Of a stretch of 5,181 bases of DNA, positions 1-5,181 are shown piece after piece. The stretch comes from Pseudorhodobacter sp. GTDB lineage: Bacteria > Pseudomonadota > Alphaproteobacteria > Rhodobacterales > Rhodobacteraceae. The notes beneath the pieces are model-generated. The model worked only from the letters and a program-made list of their open reading frames with translations. It had not been told where the DNA came from and made no database searches. Location: contig JACMNW010000404.1 in NCBI GenBank assembly GCA_014378345.1, positions 1-5,181 of the forward strand, in the 5' to 3' direction. The stretch's first letter is position 1. Every line of letters begins with the position of its first letter. Made by a program: the position numbers and the translations under genes.

Positions 1-1
1 C

Positions 2-1204
2 TACGGCGAAGTGCAGGAAATGATCGACATCTGCGATTTCGCTGTTGGCCTGTCACGCCAGATTTACGGTCTGACGATTGCGTCAGAACGCCCCGGCCAC
101 CGCATGATGGAAAGCTGGCACCCGCTTGGCCCCTGCGCCATCATTTCCGCCTTCAACTTCCCCGTCGCCGTCTGGTCCTGGAACGCGGCCCTCGCCTTGA
201 TCACCGGCAACCCGGTCATCTGGAAGCCGTCTGAAAAAACCCCGCTAACGGCGTTGACCTGCATGAAGATCATGGACCGCGCCCTTGCCCGTTTTGGCGA
301 TGCCCCGGCAGGCCTCGTGCAACTGGTCATCGGCGGCCCAGCCATTGGCGATGCCTTGGTCAATGCAAAAGACATTCCCGTTGTGTCCGCCACCGGGTCC
401 ACCCGCATGGGGTCCATCGTCGGTCCGAAAGTCGCCACGCGCTTTGGCAGGTCCATCCTGGAACTTGGTGGCAACAATGCAATGATCGTGGCCCCATCCG
501 CCGATATGGATATGGCCGTGCGCGCCATTGTGTTTTCGGCTGTTGGCACCGCGGGGCAGCGCTGCACATCGCTGCGCCGCCTGATCGCGCATCATTCGAT
601 CAAGGCAGACCTCGTGGCCAAACTGGCCAAAGCCTATGCCAGCCTGCCCATCGGTGACCCGCGCCACGCCAGCACGCTGATCGGCCCGCTGGTTGATCAG
701 GGCGCAAAAGACCGCATGACAGCCGCCCTTACCGCGGCAAAAGCCGAAGGCGGCACTGTGCATGGCGGGGCATCCGTCACCAAGGGCGTGCCCGAAGGCG
801 GTGCCTATATTGCCCCAGCCTTGGTGGAAATGCCTGCCCAAACCGCCACTGTCAAAACCGAAACCTTCGCGCCAATCCTTTACGTGCTGGGGTACGATAC
901 GCTGGACGAGGCGATCCATCTGCAAAACGATGTGCCGCAGGGGCTGTCTTCGTGCATCTTCACCCTGAACCTGCGTGAGGCGGAGGCGTTTTTATCAGCC
1001 TCGGGGTCTGATTGCGGGATTGCCAATGTGAATATCGGGCCATCGGGGGCGGAAATCGGTGGCGCGTTTGGCGGCGAAAAGGAAACCGGCGGCGGGCGCG
1101 AAAGCGGGTCTGACGCGTGGAAGGGCTATATGCGGCGGCAGACGAATACGGTGAATTATTCAGCACACCTGCCGCTGGCGCAGGGCGTTAAGTTTGATTT
1201 TTGA
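2..1204 (+). CDS. ALDH7-family alpha-aminoadipate-semialdehyde / L-piperideine-6-carboxylate dehydrogenase, 5'-truncated by window edge
   Basis: This is an NAD(P)-dependent cytoplasmic enzyme that oxidises 2-aminoadipate 6-semialdehyde (in equilibrium with piperideine-6-carboxylate) to 2-aminoadipate, a late step of lysine breakdown. The frame is open from base 2, so the true start lies upstream. The 400 residues visible compare with about 500 in the family, so roughly 100 N-terminal residues are missing. Visible marks are the cofactor-site segment FNFPVAVWSWN, WKPSEKTPL, the general-base glutamate in LELGGNNA (fragment residue 154), the catalytic cysteine in GQRCTS (residue 188), NDVPQGLSS, and a C-terminal block containing GAEIGGAFGGEK and GGGRESGSDAWK. 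That block is typical of ALDH7 (antiquitin, bacterial AmaB/Pcd) rather than of betaine or succinate-semialdehyde dehydrogenases. The next gene supplies the substrate, which supports the assignment. Family is very secure and the substrate nearly so. Confidence 0.93.
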   Translation, partial: YGEVQEMIDICDFAVGLSRQIYGLTIASERPGHRMMESWHPLGPCAIISAFNFPVAVWSWNAALALITGNPVIWKPSEKTPLTALTCMKIMDRALARFGDAPAGLVQLVIGGPAIGDALVNAKDIPVVSATGSTRMGSIVGPKVATRFGRSILELGGNNAMIVAPSADMDMAVRAIVFSAVGTAGQRCTSLRRLIAHHSIKADLVAKLAKAYASLPIGDPRHASTLIGPLVDQGAKDRMTAALTAAKAEGGTVHGGASVTKGVPEGGAYIAPALVEMPAQTATVKTETFAPILYVLGYDTLDEAIHLQNDVPQGLSSCIFTLNLREAEAFLSASGSDCGIANVNIGPSGAEIGGAFGGEKETGGGRESGSDAWKGYMRRQTNTVNYSAHLPLAQGVKFDF

Positions 1205-1209
1205 TCGAA

Positions 1210-1252
1210 GTGCAGCCCAAAAAGTGGGAGCCGGTTTTTGGATAAGCTGCAC
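1210..1252. repeat. Long imperfect palindrome between the two lysine-catabolism genes (extragenic palindromic element)
   Basis: GTGCAGC (1210-1216) pairs with GCTGCAC (1246-1252), and directly inside it CCAAAAA (1217-1223) pairs with TTTTTGG (1235-1241). A four-base bulge ATAA sits on the 3' side and an 11-base loop GTGGGAGCCGG at the tip. Fourteen perfect pairs in 43 bases are far beyond chance. The core AAAAGTGGGAGCCGGTTTT resembles, from memory, a dispersed intergenic repeat common in alphaproteobacteria (AAAAGTGGnAACCGGTTTT). It begins 5 bases after the upstream stop codon and ends just before the next gene's ribosome binding site. It could therefore modulate readthrough, mRNA processing or stability. 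It lacks a trailing T-run, so it is not a textbook terminator. Confidence 0.7.
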
Positions 1253-1267
1253 GAAAGGGAAAATAAC

Positions 1268-2350
1268 ATGAGCATGAATAAAATTGCTGTTCTGGGCCTT
1301 GGCAAGGTTGGGCATCTGGCAGCGGAACTGCTGGTGGAGGCGGGCTTTACCGTGACAGGGATTGATAGCCGCGCGGTGCAAGCTCCATTCGCTACGCGGG
1401 CGGTGGATTTGGCCGATGTTGGCGGGTTGGCGGATGTTTTGCGGGGGAAGGACGCGGTTTTGTCATGCCTGCCTTACCATGTAAATATTGGCGTCAGCAC
1501 GGCGGCGCATGGGTTGGGGTTGCACTACTTTGATCTGACCGAAGACGTGCCGACCACCAGGCATATCCGCGAATTGGCAAAAACATCCAAAGGCTTGATG
1601 GCACCTCAATGTGGGTTGGCACCGGGGTTTGTGGGGATTGTGGCGGCGGATTTGGCAGGGCAGTTTGACAAGGTCCGTTCCATCCGCTTGCGTGTCGGCG
1701 CGTTGCCGCAAAATCCCACCGGCCTGCTGGGTTATGCGTTCAACTGGTCGCCCGAGGGGGTGGTGAATGAATACCTGAACGATTGTGAAGTTATCGAGGA
1801 GGGTACCCTGAAAACCGTGTCCGCCATGGAATGGTTGGAGACGATCTATATCGATGGGATGCAGTTGGAAGCGTTTACGACGTCTGGGGGCCTTGGCACG
1901 ATGTGCGAAACCTATGCGGGGGTGATTGAAAACCTTGATTACAAGACAATGCGCTATCCCGGCCATATGCAGCTTATGAACTTTTTCTTCCACGAATTAT
2001 TAATGCGCGAAAACCGCAGCGAGGCGGGGCGGATTTTGACCAATGCCAAGCCCCCTGTTGATGAAGACGTGGTCTATGTGCATGTCGCAGCCGAAGGATG
2101 GATTGGCGGTGTGCTGCGCCGCAAGGAATTCGTGCGCGCGTATTACCCTATTGATATTGCTGGTAAATCCCGGACCGCAATCGCGTGGACAACATCAGCA
2201 TCCGTGGTGGCGGTGATCGAATTGGTCCGTGATGGCAAGCTGCCGCAACAGGGATTTTTGAAGCAGGAAGAAATTCCGCTGGCCCCGTATTTGGCAACGC
2301 GGACCGGCAATTTCTATCAGATCGGGCACCGCGGCAGGCATCGGGTGTAA
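1268..2350 (+). CDS. Saccharopine dehydrogenase-family oxidoreductase (lysine catabolism)
   Basis: This 360-residue cytoplasmic NAD(P)-dependent enzyme probably cleaves saccharopine to glutamate and aminoadipate semialdehyde, the substrate of the upstream dehydrogenase. The Rossmann fold opens with GLGKVG (residues 10-15), and Asp33 in TGID at the end of strand 2 suggests NAD rather than NADP. Family marks follow: LSCLPYHVN, HYFDLTEDV, CGLAPGF (115-121) and RYPGH (229-233). The length fits a stand-alone saccharopine-dehydrogenase domain with no lysine-ketoglutarate reductase part. ATG 1268 is preferred because AAAGGGA (1254-1260) sits seven bases upstream; an in-frame TTG at 1238 lies inside the palindrome and has no such site. 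The 63-bp gap and shared strand suggest one operon. The alternative is lysine 6-dehydrogenase, a related fold that also has an RYPGH-like segment and makes the same semialdehyde directly. Family is secure, exact reaction less so. Confidence 0.88.
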   Translation: MSMNKIAVLGLGKVGHLAAELLVEAGFTVTGIDSRAVQAPFATRAVDLADVGGLADVLRGKDAVLSCLPYHVNIGVSTAAHGLGLHYFDLTEDVPTTRHIRELAKTSKGLMAPQCGLAPGFVGIVAADLAGQFDKVRSIRLRVGALPQNPTGLLGYAFNWSPEGVVNEYLNDCEVIEEGTLKTVSAMEWLETIYIDGMQLEAFTTSGGLGTMCETYAGVIENLDYKTMRYPGHMQLMNFFFHELLMRENRSEAGRILTNAKPPVDEDVVYVHVAAEGWIGGVLRRKEFVRAYYPIDIAGKSRTAIAWTTSASVVAVIELVRDGKLPQQGFLKQEEIPLAPYLATRTGNFYQIGHRGRHRV

Positions 2351-2355
2351 GGCGC

Positions 2356-2376
2356 AAAAACCTTCGGGCAAGGCTT
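2356..2376 (-). terminator. Probable intrinsic terminator of the histidine kinase gene
   Basis: Read on the minus strand, AAGCCTT, loop GCCCG, AAGGTTT forms a seven-pair stem with one G-U pair. It is followed by further T residues, so the T-run (2356-2360 complement) partly overlaps the stem. It lies 13 bases past the kinase stop, inside the 39-bp gap between convergent genes. On the plus strand the same hairpin has no T-run, so any effect on the lysine operon would be weaker. The stem is AT-rich, hence moderate confidence. Confidence 0.45.
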
Positions 2377-2389
2377 GCTGATCATAAAC

Positions 2390-3481
2390 TTAAGCCTTTG
2401 ATACATCACATCTGAACGTGATCTGATACCCCTTTGGCGGGGTATCAACTGTCAGTGTTCCCGAAATCTGTTCGGCACTTGCCCGCATGGCCTTCATACC
2501 TATGCCACTACCGCCGCTGCCGCCCACCAAAGCACCAACGCCGTCATCAGCACAACGCAACTCAAATTGCCCCTGCTCAGTCATCTCGCCTGTGAGGCAG
2601 ATCGTGCCCTTTTGCCCCAAGGCAAAGCCATGTTTGACGGAATTGCTGACAAACTCATTCACAATAACCGACACCGAAGAGGCTATCCGCGCCGAAACCT
2701 CTATATCCCCCACATTCACCACTAGGCTGATTTCGGAAGCGATCGAATTCTTCATAAGTTTTGTTAAGTCGTTTAGCAAAATCCGTAAGTTAACAGAATG
2801 ACTGCTGTTTGAATTTTGTATAACGTTGTGCAAATTGACAAGCGCCACAACCCGTTCTTGCATCTGACCAAGAGCAGTCTTGACCTCGTGGCTTGGTGAA
2901 TTTCGCTTCTGCAAAGTGGTCAGCGATACCACCAGTTGCAGTGAATTTTTTACGCGGTGATCCACTTCCAAACGCAAAATATCCGCAGCCTTCAGAGATT
3001 TGCGAAGTTCAAGCAGTTTGACCACCTGATTGGCCAATATTTGCAGCGTGTTTCGTTGAACGTCGGTCAGCGACTTTGCCGTTCGGCCAAGAACGCACAG
3101 GGTGCCCATCGGCAACCCGTTGGACGAAATCAATTGCGCGCCGGCGTAAAACCGAAAGCCGCCCTCACCCAAACAGCCCGGATTGTCTTTGGTACGATTG
3201 TCTTTCAACGTATCGGTTATTTCCACAAACCCGTCCGCAACCACGGTATGCGCGCAGACTGCAAATCCTATTGGGGCAGGACGACCCTCCATCCCGACAG
3301 AGGCCTTAAACCACTGGCGATCTGCAGCGATGAACGTAATTGTTGATGCTTCGGTGCCGCAAATCTGCGCTGCGATTGAAACGATATCGTCAAATTCCTG
3401 TTCCTGCGCCGTATCTAAAATATCATAAGATATCAGTTCGGCTAAGCGCTCGGCTTGGCGGGGATGCTGATCAGCTTCCAT
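2390..3481 (-). CDS. Soluble GAF-domain sensor histidine kinase, HisKA_2 family, orphan
   Basis: This 363-residue two-component sensor kinase would autophosphorylate on histidine and pass the phosphate to an unseen response regulator. An N-terminal GAF domain (about 10-160) shows YDILDT, the DRQWFKA segment, CAH at 76-78, RFYAGA and GTLCV. The HisKA_2 dimerisation box follows, with phospho-acceptor His175 in EVDHRVKN. The ATPase domain has an N-box NEFVSNSVKHGF (275-286), G1 DDGVG (312-316) and G2 GSGIGM (324-329). The WxE motif of true HWE kinases is not evident. There is no signal peptide or membrane segment, so it should sense a cytoplasmic cue. The start is ATG at 3481 with AAAGGAA ten bases upstream. 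No response regulator, sigma factor or anti-sigma gene is adjacent. Such kinases often feed the alphaproteobacterial general stress response, but that role is only inference here. Confidence 0.93.
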   Translation of the reverse strand: MEADQHPRQAERLAELISYDILDTAQEQEFDDIVSIAAQICGTEASTITFIAADRQWFKASVGMEGRPAPIGFAVCAHTVVADGFVEITDTLKDNRTKDNPGCLGEGGFRFYAGAQLISSNGLPMGTLCVLGRTAKSLTDVQRNTLQILANQVVKLLELRKSLKAADILRLEVDHRVKNSLQLVVSLTTLQKRNSPSHEVKTALGQMQERVVALVNLHNVIQNSNSSHSVNLRILLNDLTKLMKNSIASEISLVVNVGDIEVSARIASSVSVIVNEFVSNSVKHGFALGQKGTICLTGEMTEQGQFELRCADDGVGALVGGSGGSGIGMKAMRASAEQISGTLTVDTPPKGYQITFRCDVSKA

Positions 3482-3744
3482 TGGCTCGGTGTTCCTTTGT
3501 GACCAAAAAATTGAAGCCTTGGCACCGGACTATCACGTGTTCTGATCCCTCTCACAAGGAAAAGGTGAAGATGTATTGTGCTGCACTTCGGCCACCCAGC
3601 GCGAAATGCCTTTGCTGACGACGGTGCAATACGGTTTAAGGTGCTTTGAAGCCAGATTGTGCGGTGCCCAGCATCACGACATCGTGCGCGACTATCGCTC
3701 ATTTTAAAGTACAGCCAAATCACGCACCGCAGCCAGTAGGGCGA
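3482..3744. other. Non-coding stretch upstream of the kinase gene
   Basis: These 263 bases lie between the kinase start and the stop codon of the LysR remnant. They should contain the kinase promoter, but I find no convincing -35/-10 pair and no clear general-stress-sigma motif (GGAAC with CGTT at the expected spacing). A minus-strand frame of about 90 codons (3723-3442) overlaps the kinase start. It has no recognisable motifs, biased composition and no good ribosome site, so I do not call it a gene. Small palindromes (for example CACGA-CA-TCGTG at 3675-3686) are no stronger than chance allows. Confidence 0.5.
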
Positions 3745-3898
3745 CTAGACCAGACCTATCAATCCCTGGCGCAGTCTGGGGGATGCGAAATCAAGGAATG
3801 CCCGCAATTTTAGCAGCAGGATGCCCCGCCCGCCATAAACCAAGCTGACGGGAATCGGATCAGGCGCGTGGTCGTTCATGTTGAGGTAGAGTTGCCCA
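3745..3898 (-). pseudogene. C-terminal remnant of a LysR-type transcriptional regulator
   Basis: The minus-strand frame ending in TAG at 3745-3747 reads ...DHAPDPIPVSLVYGGRG, then LKLRAFLDFASPRLRQGL. This matches the usual end of LysR proteins, where the effector domain closes with a pattern like PIslvYp-R-lp-KvRaFlDF-L. Only about 45-50 residues remain out of roughly 300; the helix-turn-helix and most of the effector domain are gone. The upstream (right) end is lost where the sequence becomes a class III aminotransferase on the opposite strand. The exact joint cannot be fixed by eye and lies around 3880-3905. The same frame stays open to 3930, but only by reading antisense through the aminotransferase piece. 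It is non-functional as a regulator. The LysR assignment rests on a short but characteristic tail. Confidence 0.66.
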
Positions 3899-4045
3899 CT
3901 GCTGGAGGAGGTGATTGAACGCGATACCACCGGGCGCGGGGCGATTGGGCATGGCTATACCTATTGCGGGCATCCGGTCGGGGCGGCGGCGGCACTGGCC
4001 TGTTTGGCGGAAACGCAGCGGTTGCGGGTGAATGAAAATGTGGCG
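3899..4045 (+). pseudogene. Internal fragment of a class III (omega) aminotransferase
   Basis: The plus frame from 3899 reads LLEEVIERD, then GAIGHGYTYCGHPVGAAAA, then LACLAETQRLRVNENVA. HGYTY-GHPVGAAAAL is a hallmark of PLP-dependent class III aminotransferases, found shortly after the catalytic lysine, and the following helix is also typical. Only about 49 of some 430-460 residues remain. The PLP lysine, the N-terminal two thirds and the C-terminal domain are missing. No start codon with a ribosome site belongs to it. Its 3' end meets the GntR remnant, which runs the other way, inside the nine bases 4037-4045 that read sensibly as both proteins. The frame stays open to 4351 only because it reads antisense through the GntR remnant. 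Family is clear, substrate unknown. Confidence 0.8.
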
Positions 4046-4528
4046 TTGCATCAGGCTTTCAGCACCTGCGGAATCGCGGGCGAGGATCAGGGTCAGCATC
4101 TGGCGGTGTTCTTGCGCAGAGGTGTGGATCGCCCCGGCATAGCGATAACGGGCGCGACAGTAGGTCAGCAGTTTGCGGGCGTTGGTTTCAATAATTTCGG
4201 TGAGGAACGGGTTGCCTGCGGTGACGGCGACGGCCTCGTGGAACCGAATGTTCAGTTGGTAATAGCCGTCTGGGTTGGCATCACCCAATTTGGCAGCGTG
4301 GATTTCGCAGGATTTCACTGCCGCTTCCTGCGCCACGGCACCTGTTTTTGACAGACGGCGGATCAGACCCATCGCCTCCAGCCGCAACAGTGCCTCGCGC
4401 ACCGGAGTGCGCGACACGCCGAATTCTCAATCAAGCGGTTGCTCGTCTATCACATCACCGGGGTTCAGCCGACCGTTCTTGTTCCAGTTCAGGATGGTGG
4501 CAAGAAGAGTATCGTTTTGCACGATCAT
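4037..4528 (-). pseudogene. GntR/FadR-type (FCD) transcriptional regulator, broken
   Basis: The minus frame from ATG 4528 reads a winged-helix N-terminus (TLLATILNW, GDVIDEQPLD, then EFGVSRTPVREALLRLEAMGLI). An FCD-type C-terminal domain follows (LNIRFHEAV, AGNPFLTEI, EHRQML, ARDSAGAESLMQRHI). Three lesions are visible. An in-frame TGA (4427-4429) replaces one residue just before EFGVSRTPV. Only about 28 residues separate the wing (TGAVAQ) from FHEAV where the family usually has 65-70, suggesting an in-frame loss of about 40 codons near 4310-4330, including early FCD helices. The end is cut after RHI by the aminotransferase joint. Restart at GTG 4417 would lack the first DNA-binding helices. 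No convincing ribosome site precedes ATG 4528. It faces away from modA, but nothing shows that it regulated it. Confidence 0.82.
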
Positions 4529-4558
4529 GCGGTGATTCAAGGCTATGGTTCAGGGGTG

Positions 4559-4620
4559 GTGTAAAGGCATCTGTGCATTTAAGGCTTGCAATAAAGCAGC
4601 GCAGAGAAGGATGTTTACAC
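4559..4620 (+). promoter_or_regulatory. Inverted repeat in the modA leader enclosing the ribosome binding site
   Basis: GTGTAAA (4559-4565) pairs with TTTACAC (4614-4620), ending directly before the modA start codon. After a GG bulge, CATC (4568-4571) pairs with GATG (4610-4613). Further in, TGTGC (4572-4576) can pair with GCGCA (4599-4603) with one G-U pair, leaving GAGAAG of the Shine-Dalgarno in a bulge. As RNA it could tune modA translation; as DNA the outer arms could be an operator. The 7-bp arms alone would be unremarkable; the nesting and position make it of interest. No known molybdate-regulator box or Moco riboswitch is recognisable here. Confidence 0.35.
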
Positions 4621-4621
4621 T

Positions 4622-5181
4622 ATGATCATGGGCCAATCATTGCGTTCGAGACGGATCCGTCAGGCCATTGTCTGCATGGCCCTTTGTGCCTTCGCGACGG
4701 GTGCAAAAGCCGATACCGTTTTGATAGCAGTAGCCGCTAATTTCGCGGGCGCAGCAGAGGCGATATCAACGGCGTTTCACGATCAGACCGGGCATGACGC
4801 GCAGATAACCACCGGATCGACGGGCAAGCTTTACGCGCAGATCACGGAAGGTGCGCCTTTTGAGGTGCTGTTGTCAGCAGATGCAAAAACGCCGGAAAAG
4901 CTGGAGGCCGAGGGGCAGGCAGTGGCGGGCAGCCGGTTCACCTATGCCATTGGTGGTTTGACGTTGTGGAGCGTGGATGCGGGCTTGATCGGGACGGATG
5001 TGAAGGCTGCGCTGGCGTCTGACAAGATACGCTTTCTGGCAATCGCGAACCCGGAATTGGCCCCCTACGGGGTGGCTGCGAAGGAAGCGCTAACGAATTT
5101 GGGGCTTTGGGACGCAGTTCAGCCGAAAATCGTGCTGGGGCAAAACATCGGGCAGGTGTTTGCGATGGCAAGCACCGGGGC
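4622..5181 (+). CDS. modA: Molybdate ABC transporter periplasmic substrate-binding protein ModA, 3'-truncated by window edge
   Basis: ModA captures molybdate (and usually tungstate) in the periplasm and delivers it to the ModB permease and ModC ATPase. The first 186 codons of a protein usually about 250 long are present. ATG 4622 follows GAGAAGGA (4604-4611) by ten bases. Residues 1-30 form a Sec signal peptide: arginines at 8-13, a hydrophobic core about 15-25, and cleavage after AKA before Asp31. The mature protein shows VAVAANF-like strand 1 (AVAANF, 37-41 region), TGSTGKLYAQI (64-74) with the oxyanion-site serine region, APFEVLLSAD (78-87), SRFTYAIGGL, and NPELAPYG (143-150). This subtype of the ModA family is common in proteobacteria. 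It lies divergent from the dead GntR gene, so only its own leader can drive it. modB and modC probably follow outside the window. Confidence 0.94.
   Translation, partial: MIMGQSLRSRRIRQAIVCMALCAFATGAKADTVLIAVAANFAGAAEAISTAFHDQTGHDAQITTGSTGKLYAQITEGAPFEVLLSADAKTPEKLEAEGQAVAGSRFTYAIGGLTLWSVDAGLIGTDVKAALASDKIRFLAIANPELAPYGVAAKEALTNLGLWDAVQPKIVLGQNIGQVFAMASTG

Noticed and set aside
245..925. Long minus-strand open frame antisense to the aldehyde dehydrogenase
   Set aside because: It is a shadow of a high-GC gene; its translation has no family features, while the plus frame carries conserved ALDH7 motifs throughout.
1206..1216. CGAAGTGCAGC also occurs on the minus strand near 3580-3590, suggesting a second copy of the palindromic element
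   Set aside because: Matches of 11 bases between some two places are expected by chance in a window this size, and the rest of the element is absent there.
1463..1993. Minus-strand open frame antisense to the saccharopine dehydrogenase-like gene
   Set aside because: It is a shadow frame rich in histidine and arginine with no motif, ribosome site or start context.
2370..2398. AAGGCTT / AAGCCTT inverted repeat as a plus-strand terminator for the lysine operon
   Set aside because: It has a 15-base loop, no T-run after the 3' arm on the plus strand, and overlaps the kinase's last codons. The minus-strand hairpin at 2356-2376 explains the region better.
3442..3723. Minus-strand open frame of 93 codons upstream of the kinase
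   Set aside because: It overlaps the kinase start, shows no domain or start signal, and could be open by chance.
3660..3731. Eight-base inverted repeat TGCGGTGC / GCACCGCA that could be transposon ends
   Set aside because: Several such pairs at this spacing are expected by chance in 5 kb, the arms do not extend, and nothing resembling a transposase lies between or near them.
4630..4664. Twin-arginine signal in the ModA leader (SRRIRQ)
   Set aside because: The residues after the arginine pair do not fit the S-R-R-x-F-L-K pattern, and ModA proteins are normally Sec-exported.
4348..4740. Plus-strand open frame of 130 codons running across the modA start
   Set aside because: It is out of frame with modA, antisense to the GntR remnant, and has no recognisable features. 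The modA frame has a ribosome site, signal peptide and family motifs.

Overview
The window looks like part of an alphaproteobacterial chromosome, most likely a Rhodobacterales/Roseobacter-type organism. This is an inference from three things: a family-7 aldehyde dehydrogenase next to a saccharopine-dehydrogenase-like gene, a GAF-HisKA_2 sensor kinase, and moderately high GC with alphaproteobacterial codon use. No rRNA, tRNA or CRISPR is visible.

Region 1 (2-2350, + strand) is a lysine-catabolism pair. The first gene is the 3' four-fifths of an ALDH7-type alpha-aminoadipate-semialdehyde / piperideine-6-carboxylate dehydrogenase, cut by the left edge. After a 63-bp gap holding a long imperfect palindrome comes a complete saccharopine-dehydrogenase-family oxidoreductase. 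The second enzyme should release aminoadipate semialdehyde and the first should oxidise it to 2-aminoadipate.

Region 2 (2351-3744) holds one complete gene on the - strand, an apparently orphan soluble GAF-HisKA_2 histidine kinase that converges on the lysine operon. A probable intrinsic terminator for the kinase lies in the 39-bp convergent gap. A 263-bp stretch upstream of the kinase has no recognisable gene.

Region 3 (3745-4528) is a gene graveyard of three remnants joined end to end: the C-terminal tail of a LysR regulator (-), an internal piece of a class III aminotransferase (+), and a GntR/FCD regulator (-). The GntR remnant carries an in-frame stop inside its DNA-binding domain, an apparent internal deletion and a missing C-terminus. 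Long open frames cross these joints and could be mistaken for real genes.

Region 4 (4529-5181) starts with a short leader containing an inverted repeat around the ribosome binding site. It is followed by the 5' part of modA, the periplasmic molybdate-binding protein, with a clear signal peptide and cut by the right edge; modB and modC would be expected beyond it.

I see no convincing new biological system. The most notable items are the mosaic of remnants, the palindrome inside the lysine operon and the possible leader fold of modA.
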